Shown here in pieces: positions 6,859 through 14,819 of a stretch of 64,000 nucleotides of DNA (positions are counted from its first letter, which is position 1; each line of letters opens with the position of its first letter). Source of the DNA: JAFGDI01 sp963667715 (GTDB lineage: Bacteria > Planctomycetota > Phycisphaerae > Sedimentisphaerales > SM23-30); NCBI GenBank assembly GCA_963667715.1, contig OY763926.1, positions 2,914,001 through 2,978,000 of the forward strand, written 5' to 3'. The translations under genes and the position numbers were made by a program. The notes under the pieces are model-generated. The model was given only the letters and a program-made list of their open reading frames with translations, searched no databases and was not told the DNA's origin.

Positions 6859-9318
6859 ATGAAAGCTTCAAAAGTTGGAATCATAATGCTGCTAGCAGGT
6901 CTGCTCTCCGGAGCGGTGTATTCGCAAACGGATTCGGATGTATATAATGGTAACAGAGGGGAGAATTTTAATCATAACTGGGTGTTTCAGCTGGGCGATG
7001 AGTCAGGTGCTGAGCAAGTGAAGTATGATGATAGTCTTTGGCGGGAATTAGACCTTCCCCATGACTGGAGTATAGAGCTGGCATATGATAAAGATTCGCC
7101 GGCAGGTGATGGTGGCGGGTATCTTGATGGCGGCATTGGCTGGTACAGGAAAACATTTAAGCTGCCGATGGAAGATAAAGGTAAAAAGATATATATCCAG
7201 TTTGACGGCGTGTATATGGATAGCTATGTCTGGATCAATGGCCATCTGCTCGGTAATCGGCCCAATGGCTATAATTCATTTGAATATGACCTGACACCAT
7301 ATCTCAGTTTTGGCGAACAGGCTAGAAATGTGATAGCGGTAAAGGTTAATAATAAACAGCCAAGCAGCCGTTGGTACTCGGGCAGCGGGATATATCGAAA
7401 TGTCTGGCTGACAAAACTCAGCCCTGTACACATTGCATACTGCGGCATGTTTGCAACAACAGCAGAGATAACAGATGAAACTGCGGTTGTGAATGTCAGT
7501 GTTGATGTACTAAATGAGACTGAGGCGGCAGAGTCGGTTATTGTCTATACGGAAATAACTGATTCCAACGGCGTATTAAAGTCTTCGTCAAGCTCTAAAG
7601 AGATAAATGTTCAGGCGATATCGACAGCGAACGTTGATCTTTCATTGGAGGTAGCTGCCCCACGGCTCTGGTCCCCTGCCGAGCCATATCTATATCAGGT
7701 GAAAGCGATAGTTTCATCGGTTAATTCTGACAGAGTTGACAGTTTTTCAACTAAATACGGGATCAGGCAACTGGAATTTGATGCTAATAAAGGGTTTTCG
7801 CTAAATGGTAAGAGAATGAAGATAAAGGGAACGTGTATGCACCCTTGTTTAGGGTGTCTGGGGCGGGCAATAAACTACAGGGCTATGGAAAGGCAAGTTG
7901 AAATACTAAAAGAAATGGGCTGTAATGCGATTCGCACAGCCCATAATGCACCAGCACCAGAGATGCTTGATATTTGTAATCGGCTGGGTATGTTTGTTAT
8001 GGATGAGACCTTCGACTGCTGGGAGACGAGGAAGGTTAAATATGATTATGCAAGATTCTTCACCGAATGGGCCCAGAGAGACATCAGAAGCCAGGTAAGG
8101 CGCGATCGCAATAATCCATGTGTTATCCTGTGGAGTATAGGAAATGAGATATACAGTCCAAAAGTAGAAACGGCGAAGAATCTGAAAAAATGGGTAAAAC
8201 TGGAAGATACCACCAGGCCGGTAACCTGGGCCAGTAATGTTATGAACGACAAGACCTGTCAGGAAATTGCAAGTATTCTTGATGTGGCAGGATATAACTA
8301 TTGGCGAAACACCTATTATCCTGATGACCATAAGAAGTATCCAGAGAGAGTTATATTTGGCAGCGAGACGTGTGCAACCAGAAGCAGTCGCGAAACATAT
8401 GTATTTCCGCCGTCGAAGGATTATGGCAACCTTGAGCCGGATATCGGTTCTGAATACAATAATTCATTTGGTGCGGGCGGTATTAATGCAGAAACAGACT
8501 GGAATGAACATGCCAGACATGATTATGTTGCGGGGTTATTTGTCTGGACCGGCTTTGATTATCTAGGCGAAAACGGCTGGCCGACGATAAATAATAATGA
8601 TGGAATAGTAGATCGCTGCGGTTTCCCCAAAGACATATACTATTTTTATAAAAGTCAATGGGATAGTAAGCCGGTAGCACATATCCTTCCGCATTGGAAT
8701 TGGAACGAAGGCGATGAGTATCTGAGGGTTGAAGGCAAACGTAATATTGTAAGTGCAAAAGTTACGGGTTCATTTACGGTTCCAGTGTATGTATATACAA
8801 ATTGCGAAAAGGCTGAACTGTTTCTGAACTCTAAGTCATTAGGTGTTAAAAGCTATGAGGATACCAAGAAACTTCATCTGGAGTGGGATGTACCCTTTGA
8901 GGCAGGTACATTAAAAGTTGTCGGGATTAGCGATGGATTGGCAGTCGTCGAAGATGTTGTTAAAACAGCAGATGAGCCGACACAGATAAGATTGTCAGCT
9001 GACAGAAGCTGTACAAAAGCTGATGGCGAAGACCTGGCGTTTGTGAAGGTAGATATTGTCGATTCAAAAGGTGAAATCAACCCAAGAGCCTGCAATAAAA
9101 TAATTTTTTCGATATCAGGGCCAGCGACGATCATTGGGGTTGATAATGGTAATTCCATGGATCATTCTTCGTATAAAGCAAAGTCAAGGGATGCTTTCAA
9201 TGGTAAGTGTCTGGCTGTTATTCGGGGAAGCGATAACGGATCAGGGAGAGTTACCATAACCGCAAGCTCAGATGGCTTGGCGTCAGATACTATTGAGATA
9301 TTAAGTATCGAAAGATAG
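6859..9318 (+). CDS. Secreted glycoside hydrolase family 2 (beta-galactosidase-like)
   Basis: The ATG at 6859 has AGGAGA nine bases upstream and starts a signal peptide (MKASKVGIIMLLAGLLSGAVYS). The 819-aa product shows the GH2 order: jelly-roll sugar-binding domain (about 35-205), Ig-like domain, TIM barrel from about 300, and C-terminal beta domains of the DUF4982 and bacterial Ig type (from about 600). The catalytic acid/base is the Glu of WSIGNEIYS (about residue 430) and the likely nucleophile the Glu of FGSETC (about 503). GH2 enzymes of this architecture remove beta-linked galactose, glucuronate or mannose residues; the substrate is not decided by sequence. It is monocistronic and converges on a second GH2 gene. 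No dockerin or PEP-CTERM signal is present. Confidence 0.92.
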   Translation: MKASKVGIIMLLAGLLSGAVYSQTDSDVYNGNRGENFNHNWVFQLGDESGAEQVKYDDSLWRELDLPHDWSIELAYDKDSPAGDGGGYLDGGIGWYRKTFKLPMEDKGKKIYIQFDGVYMDSYVWINGHLLGNRPNGYNSFEYDLTPYLSFGEQARNVIAVKVNNKQPSSRWYSGSGIYRNVWLTKLSPVHIAYCGMFATTAEITDETAVVNVSVDVLNETEAAESVIVYTEITDSNGVLKSSSSSKEINVQAISTANVDLSLEVAAPRLWSPAEPYLYQVKAIVSSVNSDRVDSFSTKYGIRQLEFDANKGFSLNGKRMKIKGTCMHPCLGCLGRAINYRAMERQVEILKEMGCNAIRTAHNAPAPEMLDICNRLGMFVMDETFDCWETRKVKYDYARFFTEWAQRDIRSQVRRDRNNPCVILWSIGNEIYSPKVETAKNLKKWVKLEDTTRPVTWASNVMNDKTCQEIASILDVAGYNYWRNTYYPDDHKKYPERVIFGSETCATRSSRETYVFPPSKDYGNLEPDIGSEYNNSFGAGGINAETDWNEHARHDYVAGLFVWTGFDYLGENGWPTINNNDGIVDRCGFPKDIYYFYKSQWDSKPVAHILPHWNWNEGDEYLRVEGKRNIVSAKVTGSFTVPVYVYTNCEKAELFLNSKSLGVKSYEDTKKLHLEWDVPFEAGTLKVVGISDGLAVVEDVVKTADEPTQIRLSADRSCTKADGEDLAFVKVDIVDSKGEINPRACNKIIFSISGPATIIGVDNGNSMDHSSYKAKSRDAFNGKCLAVIRGSDNGSGRVTITASSDGLASDTIEILSIER

Positions 9319-9374
9319 CGTTTTTTATAAAGAAACTGATTTGTGCAGAGATGAGCCAGATTGGAATATGGAGA

Positions 9375-9437
9375 GAGACGCAAGATTTTGCGTCTCTACG
9401 GGGGAGGGAAGCAGTCCACTTGGTGGGTGGACTGCTT
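9375..9437. repeat. GAGACGCAA palindrome plus adjacent 11-bp hairpin between convergent GH2 genes
   Basis: The dispersed palindrome (9375-9396) is followed by an inverted repeat AAGCAGTCCAC (9409-9419) / GTGGACTGCTT (9427-9437). Both lie in the 131-bp gap between two convergent stop codons and together could act as a bidirectional transcription stop, though neither has a T-run. Confidence 0.6.
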
Positions 9438-9449
9438 GTGGGTTTGATT

Positions 9450-11312
9450 TTATGGGGTGGTGTTCAGTGCTTCGGCGGCCTGTATAACGGCCTGGTTGGC
9501 GGCTCTGACTCTTGGGAAGATCATTTTTTTGAACTTTCTGTCGTAGGTTAGATAGCCGTTGACTTCGTGTTCTACGTCTGTGGTCTGAGTGTAGATAGCG
9601 GCACCGAGCCCCTTGTTTTTGACCAGTTCGAGTAGTTCAGCCTGAATCTTTTCGTAGCGAACGGTAAGAGCTTCGACGGACTCCTGCATTTCGTAGGCGT
9701 TATTGTCTACGGGCCACATATGGCCTGGAACGAGCAGTCCAACGCCGCCGTATTCGCCGAGAGAAGCAGCACGAGTTTCGCCAGGCTGAGGTGGGTTGCC
9801 GGGTCCGACGTAGATGTGCAGGCAATCGAAATCGCCGTTACCCGGATCGCCGGGAGCTTTGCGATATCCTGGAGCGTAGCCGTAGCCGCTATTGCCGTCG
9901 ACGAGTCTGGAAGGATCGAGCGACTTGGTCCAATCGGTAATACGCGGCACATCGTAAGCACCCCAGTTTTCATTGAACGGCACCCATGCGACAATCGAAG
10001 GGTAGTTATAAAGCTGTTCGATAATACGCTTCCATTCGCTTTCGAACTGAGGACGGGTAATTTCAGGCGATTCTTCAGGATACCAGAACGAAGGCATATC
10101 CTGCCAGACGAGGAGTCCGATCTTATCAGCCCAATAGTACCAGCGTTGCGGCTCCAGCTTGGCGTGTTTGCGAACCATATTACAGCCAAGCTCTTTGATA
10201 ACGTCGAGATCATATTTTAGAGCGGCGTCAGTAGGAGCGGTGTGTATGCCGTCGGGCCAATATCCCTGATCGAGCGGTCCGAAATTGAATACGAATTTTC
10301 CATTTAGCAGCGGGCGGAGCTTGCCGGCAACAACACCGAGGGCAACCGAACGCATACCGAAATAACTGCCGACTTGATCGATAGTCTGGCCGGAGTCGTC
10401 TTTCAGACACACCTCCAGATCGTAGAGACAAGGATCATCTGGAGACCAGAGCTTGGCATCCTGAATATAGATCTCACATTCGCTGTTATCAGAGATTTTT
10501 GCCTTACCAACAGTATTGCCCTTCCAGCTGGCAACAATCTCAACCAGGCCTGAGCCGAGAGAAAGGACAGGTTTTATCTTGATAACCGAAAGCTCAACAT
10601 CAGGAGTTATGATGAGTTTCTTGATATGGTTTTCAGATACAGGTTCTAGCCAAACGGTCTGCCATATGCCGGAGGTGAAGGTATAGTCGCCCTGGGTGAC
10701 GCAGTCTTTACCACAGGAATGATGGCCGTCGTTGTCATCACGAGCACCAACGATAATTTCGTTTTCTCCAGAGTGAAGGTCAGCGGTAATATCGAACGAG
10801 AATGAGTCCCAGCCGCCCTCATGGGTGCCGACCAGCGAGCCATTAACATAGACAGCGGCATAGGTATCAACGGCACCAAAATGGAGTAATACATGCTTAT
10901 CCTGCCATGCGGCTGGAATTTCAATATTGCGGCGGTACCACATATTGACTTCCTGCTTACGCATAATGCCAGAGAGGTACGATTCAGGAGGGAACGGCAC
11001 CTTTATCTGCTCTGGCGTGTCAGGGAAAGTTGGAGGAGTGACGAGGTCGTCAGTAACACTCTGGCACTCAGAGCCGCCTAGATAGTCCCATTGGCCATTA
11101 AGATTGAGCCAATCGTTACGAGTCATTTGCGGGCGCGGGTATTCAGGGAGCGGTATAACCGCAGTTTTGGCCTCCTGAGTCCATGGGGTCGGGAGTAAGG
11201 CCACGGGCACACCATCTTTACGGTCGTCCTTGAGAGAGACGCTAGCTTGCAAAGAGAGGTTAAATATGGCCAAGACAATAACAGACAGAATCATTGTTTG
11301 AGATAATTTCAT
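9450..11312 (-). CDS. Secreted glycoside hydrolase family 2
   Basis: A signal peptide (MKLSQTMILSVIVLAIFNLSLQA) leads a 620-aa GH2 enzyme with sugar-binding domain (about 50-220), Ig-like domain (about 225-320) and TIM barrel. The barrel has the acid/base Glu in VPFNENWGAYD (about residue 447) and the nucleophile candidate Glu in LGEYGG (about 517). It lacks the long C-terminal domains of the GH2 at 6859-9318 and is only distantly related to it. This compact form is common in Planctomycetes and Bacteroidetes and is often annotated as beta-galactosidase or beta-glucuronidase; the real substrate is open. The gene is solitary and converges with the other GH2. Confidence 0.9.
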   Translation of the reverse strand: MKLSQTMILSVIVLAIFNLSLQASVSLKDDRKDGVPVALLPTPWTQEAKTAVIPLPEYPRPQMTRNDWLNLNGQWDYLGGSECQSVTDDLVTPPTFPDTPEQIKVPFPPESYLSGIMRKQEVNMWYRRNIEIPAAWQDKHVLLHFGAVDTYAAVYVNGSLVGTHEGGWDSFSFDITADLHSGENEIIVGARDDNDGHHSCGKDCVTQGDYTFTSGIWQTVWLEPVSENHIKKLIITPDVELSVIKIKPVLSLGSGLVEIVASWKGNTVGKAKISDNSECEIYIQDAKLWSPDDPCLYDLEVCLKDDSGQTIDQVGSYFGMRSVALGVVAGKLRPLLNGKFVFNFGPLDQGYWPDGIHTAPTDAALKYDLDVIKELGCNMVRKHAKLEPQRWYYWADKIGLLVWQDMPSFWYPEESPEITRPQFESEWKRIIEQLYNYPSIVAWVPFNENWGAYDVPRITDWTKSLDPSRLVDGNSGYGYAPGYRKAPGDPGNGDFDCLHIYVGPGNPPQPGETRAASLGEYGGVGLLVPGHMWPVDNNAYEMQESVEALTVRYEKIQAELLELVKNKGLGAAIYTQTTDVEHEVNGYLTYDRKFKKMIFPRVRAANQAVIQAAEALNTTP

Positions 11313-11445
11313 ATTTGTTTCTCACTATTGAAAAAAGGGGTTAACATCAATTCTTTACTACTTTTACATTAGAACTTATGCTTGGTGGCAGTTCAATAGT
11401 ATAAATGCAGTTAGTATAGTACAATTATACCAAGAGGGCTGGGGA

Positions 11446-11635
11446 ATAAGTTACTCAAACTGACCAATGCTCAGTTTGATAGGATTTAGTCCCGATGTGC
11501 ATCGGGATAGAATTTAGCAATTAGTTGAATAGAATGACTTTAAAAGCTAATTAATAACCACCAATCATTAAGCCCTTTTCTGATAGTGGATTACAATATA
11601 AAAACTGAAGGAATCGGTCAGTTTTAGTAAGCTTA
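11446..11635. mobile_element. MITE-like element with AACTCAAACTGACC-type ends, copy 1
   Basis: Imperfect terminal inverted repeats, TTACTCAAACTGACC at 11451-11465 and GGTCAGTTTTAGTAA at 11616-11630, enclose about 170 bp with no ORF. The interior shares stretches (GATTTAG, AATTAGTTGAAT, GTGGATTACAA) with the better preserved copy at 31942-32117. The left end folds back on itself (CAAACTGA...TCAGTTTG). A CCCGATGTGCATCGGG palindrome lies inside at about 11491-11506. Confidence 0.7.
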
Positions 11636-11845
11636 TATGCCAGGTTAATTGAGATGTTTGGGGAAGTTATATTATGAATCACAAGCAGGGATGCTTATGC
11701 TACTTAGGGTTTAAGAACAAGCTGAAGGGTCTGTTGCCCAAATGAAAATGTCAGAATATTATGTAGCTTATATACCAGATATTTGGAGATGGTTGGGGAA
11801 GTTATACGAAGAATCACAAGCGAGGACGCATGTGCTACTTAGGTT
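11636..11845. repeat. Two tandem copies of the CACAAGC repeat family
   Basis: Two units of a dispersed repeat of about 110 bp. Each contains GA(G/T)ATG(T/G)TTGGGGAAGTTATA, then GAATCACAAGC, a short loop, a GCTTGTG-like arm and CTACTTAGG, followed by TTTAAGAACAAGCTGAAG. The second unit also keeps the left part (GTTGCCCAAATGAAAATGTC, ATATACCAGAT). No coding potential. Other copies: 16481, 17751, 26228, 33930, 42261. Confidence 0.75.
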
Positions 11846-11905
11846 TTAAGAACAAGCTGAAGCTTGTACTCTTAAAGCTTCGCGATTGGTGGTTTAAACT
11901 TAAAA

Positions 11906-11933
11906 AAACCTTCGTCATGTTGGACGAAGGTTT
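11906..11933 (-). terminator. Rho-independent terminator downstream of tRNA-Ser
   Basis: Arms AAACCTTCGTC (11906-11916) and GACGAAGGTTT (11923-11933) with a six-base loop; read on the minus strand the stem ends in a run of T, just after the tRNA. Confidence 0.85.
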
Positions 11934-11940
11934 TATTTAA

Positions 11941-12027
11941 CGGAGAGAAGGGGATTCGAACCCCTGGTGCAGTTTCCCACACACACGCTTTCCAAGCGTG
12001 CTCCTTAAGCCTCTCGGACATCTCTCC
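11941..12027 (-). tRNA. tRNA-Ser (anticodon GGA)
   Basis: Read on the minus strand it has a 7-bp acceptor stem (GGAGAGA/TCTCTCC) with G discriminator, a class II long variable arm, GGTTCGAATCC T-loop region and anticodon loop CTTGGAAAG, giving anticodon GGA for UCC/UCU codons. Length 87 nt. The CCA end is not encoded. It has its own promoter upstream and a strong terminator immediately downstream. Confidence 0.95.
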
Positions 12028-12081
12028 AGGATTATTGGCCATAAATTGGCCGGCACGGGTAAAAACACCTGTGAATTTGGT

Positions 12082-12110
12082 ATAATATCTTAAAAATAAG
12101 GTATTTGCAA
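12082..12110 (-). promoter_or_regulatory. Sigma70-type promoter for tRNA-Ser
   Basis: On the minus strand TTGCAA (12105-12110) and TATTAT (12082-12087) are separated by exactly 17 bases, and the expected start lies about 48 bases before the tRNA 5' end. Confidence 0.55.
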
Positions 12111-12128
12111 GGTAAAAGCAGGATAAAA

Positions 12129-12740
12129 TCAATGCAAAGCCAGCGTTTGCCGGACTTTATCGGCTAAAATGGTAAGTTCAGAGTTTAGTCTCATGTCTTG
12201 CTGAGAGCAGTTGATTTTTATAAGTGGGGTTCCGGTCCAGTTATTGAATAGATTTTCATATTTTGCGTGTAGGCGGGTGAGGAAATCTATACTAATGCCC
12301 TGCTCGAAATCTCTGCCGCGTGAAAGTATCCTTTGTTTGCAATTTTCGACGGAGTCGTACAGATATATGACCAGGTCAGGTTTATTTATGATCTGGGAGA
12401 CGGCGGTTTCGATCTCGTCGTATATGGCCATTTGGCGTTGGTCGAGGCTCATAGAGGCGAAAAAGCGGTTTTTCTGGAAGATATAGTCGGAAATATAGAG
12501 AGAATCGTTATCATAATATTCCGATGCGAGCTGCTGTGCCCTACTCAAAAGGAAGAAGAGCTCAGAAGGTAAAGAGAAGTCGGTGGAGCCTGAGAACTGA
12601 CGGGCGAGGAATGGATTTTCTTTATACTTTTCGTAAACAACTGTGCCGTCGAGTATAGCAGCGAGATTGTCGGCGAGTGTAGTTTTGCCAACCCCAATCA
12701 CGCCGGCGATAGCGATCGATCCTTTCAGACCAGAAGACAT
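12129..12740 (-). CDS. Deoxynucleoside kinase (dNK/dGK-dCK family)
   Basis: The 203-aa protein has the P-loop GVIGVGKTT at residues 13-21, the family's SDYIFQKNRFFA segment (a DR-like nucleoside-binding region in the middle), and an arginine-rich lid (ILSRGRDFEQGI). This matches the deoxynucleoside kinase family (PF01712), which phosphorylates deoxyadenosine, deoxyguanosine or deoxycytidine in nucleotide salvage. I chose the ATG at 12740 because GGAG lies six bases upstream; a longer start at 12758 would place codons across that site. It lies downstream of the TPR lipoprotein and upstream of tRNA-Ser on the same strand. Which base it prefers cannot be told. Confidence 0.85.
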   Translation of the reverse strand: MSSGLKGSIAIAGVIGVGKTTLADNLAAILDGTVVYEKYKENPFLARQFSGSTDFSLPSELFFLLSRAQQLASEYYDNDSLYISDYIFQKNRFFASMSLDQRQMAIYDEIETAVSQIINKPDLVIYLYDSVENCKQRILSRGRDFEQGISIDFLTRLHAKYENLFNNWTGTPLIKINCSQQDMRLNSELTILADKVRQTLALH

Positions 12741-12801
12741 ATGGAACTCCATTTCCAATAATAAAACCAGGATTTAGAAATTAGTAACTAGTAATTAGTA
12801 T

Positions 12802-13530
12802 TTAGTGAATAACTGCTGCTCTGGCAACAGCCTGACGGTATATATCGGCAGGTTTCAGTTCAAAAGCTTTTCGATAGCAAGATAGAGCCTGATCCAGTTG
12901 GCCGAACTTTTCGTAGGTCAGGCCGAGATTATACCATGCGGCATGGTCGTCTGGTCTGGCATCGACGGCATTACGGAAGCTGGTAAGAGCCAGGTTAAGT
13001 TCGCCGGCGAGAAGCTCTGAACGGCCCTGCTTATCGTAGCTGGAACGTCCTTTGGCTAGCGGTATCTCGACTGGCGGGTTATCAGCAAACTTATCGAGAT
13101 ATGAGCGGACCATATCGGCAGCGAGCGGGATTATGTCGTCGTCGGTTGCAGCTTGGCCCTTTAGCACAGTTTTGCGTAGAGTCGCATTACTGGCGAGGTC
13201 GTAAAACTCGAGTTCGATCTGCATGAACCATGTGGGCTTGTTATTAGCAAGCGATGATACCTTTTTATTAAGGTTTATATCACAAGCCACCCCTACCGGA
13301 GCCAGTTCCGGGAGCTGTGCCAGGTATGAATAGCGGTCGAGCATTTTTTTGACCATATCCATGCCGGTAGCGAAAAACTGGTCTTCATTACAGGAATAAT
13401 GGTCCAGACGGCATTGCTGCTGAAGTTTATTAGTTTTTACAGATTCAATAGTTATAGTCTCAACAGGACCACTACATCCAGAAAAGGTAAAAACTGCAAC
13501 CAAAGAAATAATTATAATTTTCAATTTCAT
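12802..13530 (-). CDS. TPR-containing lipoprotein
   Basis: Starting at the ATG at 13530, the protein has a lipoprotein signal (MKLKIIIISLVAVFTFSGC, lipidated Cys19). The middle part (about 40-150) is a mixed alpha/beta domain of unknown type mentioning no known catalytic motif. The C-terminal 70 residues contain two tetratricopeptide repeats (around GELNLALTSFRNAVDARPDD and the following LGLTYEKFG...ALSCYRKAFELKP). It is probably anchored in the periplasmic face of a membrane and mediates protein contacts. A TTG start at 13566 is possible but would put charged residues before the signal. A recurring attag/tttag low-complexity tract separates it from the kinase gene. Confidence 0.75.
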   Translation of the reverse strand: MKLKIIIISLVAVFTFSGCSGPVETITIESVKTNKLQQQCRLDHYSCNEDQFFATGMDMVKKMLDRYSYLAQLPELAPVGVACDINLNKKVSSLANNKPTWFMQIELEFYDLASNATLRKTVLKGQAATDDDIIPLAADMVRSYLDKFADNPPVEIPLAKGRSSYDKQGRSELLAGELNLALTSFRNAVDARPDDHAAWYNLGLTYEKFGQLDQALSCYRKAFELKPADIYRQAVARAAVIH

Positions 13531-13914
13531 AGCTGCTATTATTGATGAAAGGTTGTGTTTTTTCAATTGAATTTTATTGCCGGAATGCGATAAATAGATT
13601 ATAAATATTGACTTAAGAACTTATTAGTACAAGTTTTGTAACCGTTTGGACGGTTACAAAATAAAGGTTGTAAGGAAGAAAGGAAGTAAGGAAGTAAGAA
13701 AAAGTCGAGATATTACTCAGTTCTGTATATTTGCCATATAAATTAGTATGAGAATATATACAGTATTTAGACTCTCACTTATAGTTTAATTCTCTTACTG
13801 CCCTAGCTTTTAGTATACTTTCTTTTCATAGCCGTTTGGACGGTAATAAAATATGGTTAAAGGTGTGAAAGTAAAAGGTAAAAGGTTTTTCAGTTTAGGT
13901 TGTCTTTTATAGAT
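13531..13914. other. Divergent intergenic region with a 12-bp palindrome upstream of hemC
   Basis: Contains a perfect inverted repeat at 13634-13661 (TTTTGTAACCGT-TTGG-ACGGTTACAAAA). A half-preserved second copy of its core, CCGTTTGGACGGT plus AATAAAAT, lies at about 13832-13852. The two copies bracket a GGAAGTAAGGAAG purine tract and AT-rich DNA. They may be operators or remnants of a small repeat. A GTAAAAGGTAAAAGG tract precedes hemC. No gene seen. Confidence 0.6.
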
Positions 13915-14808
13915 ATGGTTGAAAAGGTAAAAATTGGTACACGAGGCAGCAGCCTGGCGTTATGGCAGACACGTCTGATCGAGATGCAGCTGCGCAGGCT
14001 ATATCCTGACCTGATAATAGAGATCGAAATCATCAAGACCAAAGGTGATAAGATCCTGGATCAGGCCCTGAGTAAGATCGAAGGGAAAGGCCTGTTCACC
14101 AAGGAGATAGAAGATAAGCTTCTGGATAGTTCGATCGATATGGCAGTTCATAGTCTGAAGGATATGCCAACTGAGCTGCCTGAGGGGCTCGCGTTATCCG
14201 CGATAACCAAACGAGAAGACCCGGCAGACGCCCTGCTGAGTAAAAACAACCTTGATATTAGCGAACTACCTGAGGGTAGTATAATCCTGACAAGTTCGCT
14301 GCGTAGAAAGAGCCAGCTGTTAAGCCTGCGGCCGGACTTGCAAATCGCGGATATTCGGGGTAATATAGAAACCCGTATAATGAAGTATCGTCAATCGAAC
14401 GCTCAGGGAATGATACTGGCGACGGCAGGTTTAAAACGCTTAGAGCTGGATAGTGTGATAAGCCATAGATTGACGCCGGAGCTGTTTATCCCGGCCTGTG
14501 GGCAAGGAGCACTAGCGATCGAGACCCGTGAGGGAGATAGTGAGATAATAGAGCTATTGTCGCCGCTGAATGACAGAGAGACCGAGATCGCGATAACAGC
14601 GGAACGGACATTTCTGGCAGCGATGGGCGGCGGGTGTCAGGTCCCTATGGGGGCATACTGTAAAGTAGAAAATGATAAACTACAGATATACGCCTTTAGC
14701 GGCGAGATGGACGGTAGTTTACTACTGTTTCATTCGGGCAGTGATACCGCAGAACGAGCGTATGAACTAGGACAAGCCGCAGCAGAAGGCATACTCCGTC
14801 AGAAATAA
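13915..14808 (+). CDS. hemC: Porphobilinogen deaminase (hydroxymethylbilane synthase)
   Basis: The enzyme condenses four porphobilinogen molecules to hydroxymethylbilane in tetrapyrrole synthesis. The N-terminal IGTRGSSLALWQT, the central SSLRRKSQLLSLRPDL and DIRGNIETR motifs, and the GGGCQVPMGAY motif with the dipyrromethane-cofactor cysteine (about residue 241) are all present, and the 297-aa length is normal. I chose the ATG at 13915; a TTG at 13900 is less likely. It is followed 11 bases later by aroDE, suggesting one transcript. Other hem genes are not in the window. Confidence 0.96.
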   Translation: MVEKVKIGTRGSSLALWQTRLIEMQLRRLYPDLIIEIEIIKTKGDKILDQALSKIEGKGLFTKEIEDKLLDSSIDMAVHSLKDMPTELPEGLALSAITKREDPADALLSKNNLDISELPEGSIILTSSLRRKSQLLSLRPDLQIADIRGNIETRIMKYRQSNAQGMILATAGLKRLELDSVISHRLTPELFIPACGQGALAIETREGDSEIIELLSPLNDRETEIAITAERTFLAAMGGGCQVPMGAYCKVENDKLQIYAFSGEMDGSLLLFHSGSDTAERAYELGQAAAEGILRQK

Positions 14809-14819
14809 ACGAGACTAGC

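Noticed and set aside
9720..10220. Overlapping open frames of about 166 aa on both strands inside the second GH2 gene
   Set aside because: Shadows of the GH2 reading frame in a GC-rich segment; no independent signals.
11872..12132. 86-aa minus-strand open frame across the tRNA-Ser
   Set aside because: Its coding part is a translation of the tRNA itself; structure and promoter support the tRNA only.
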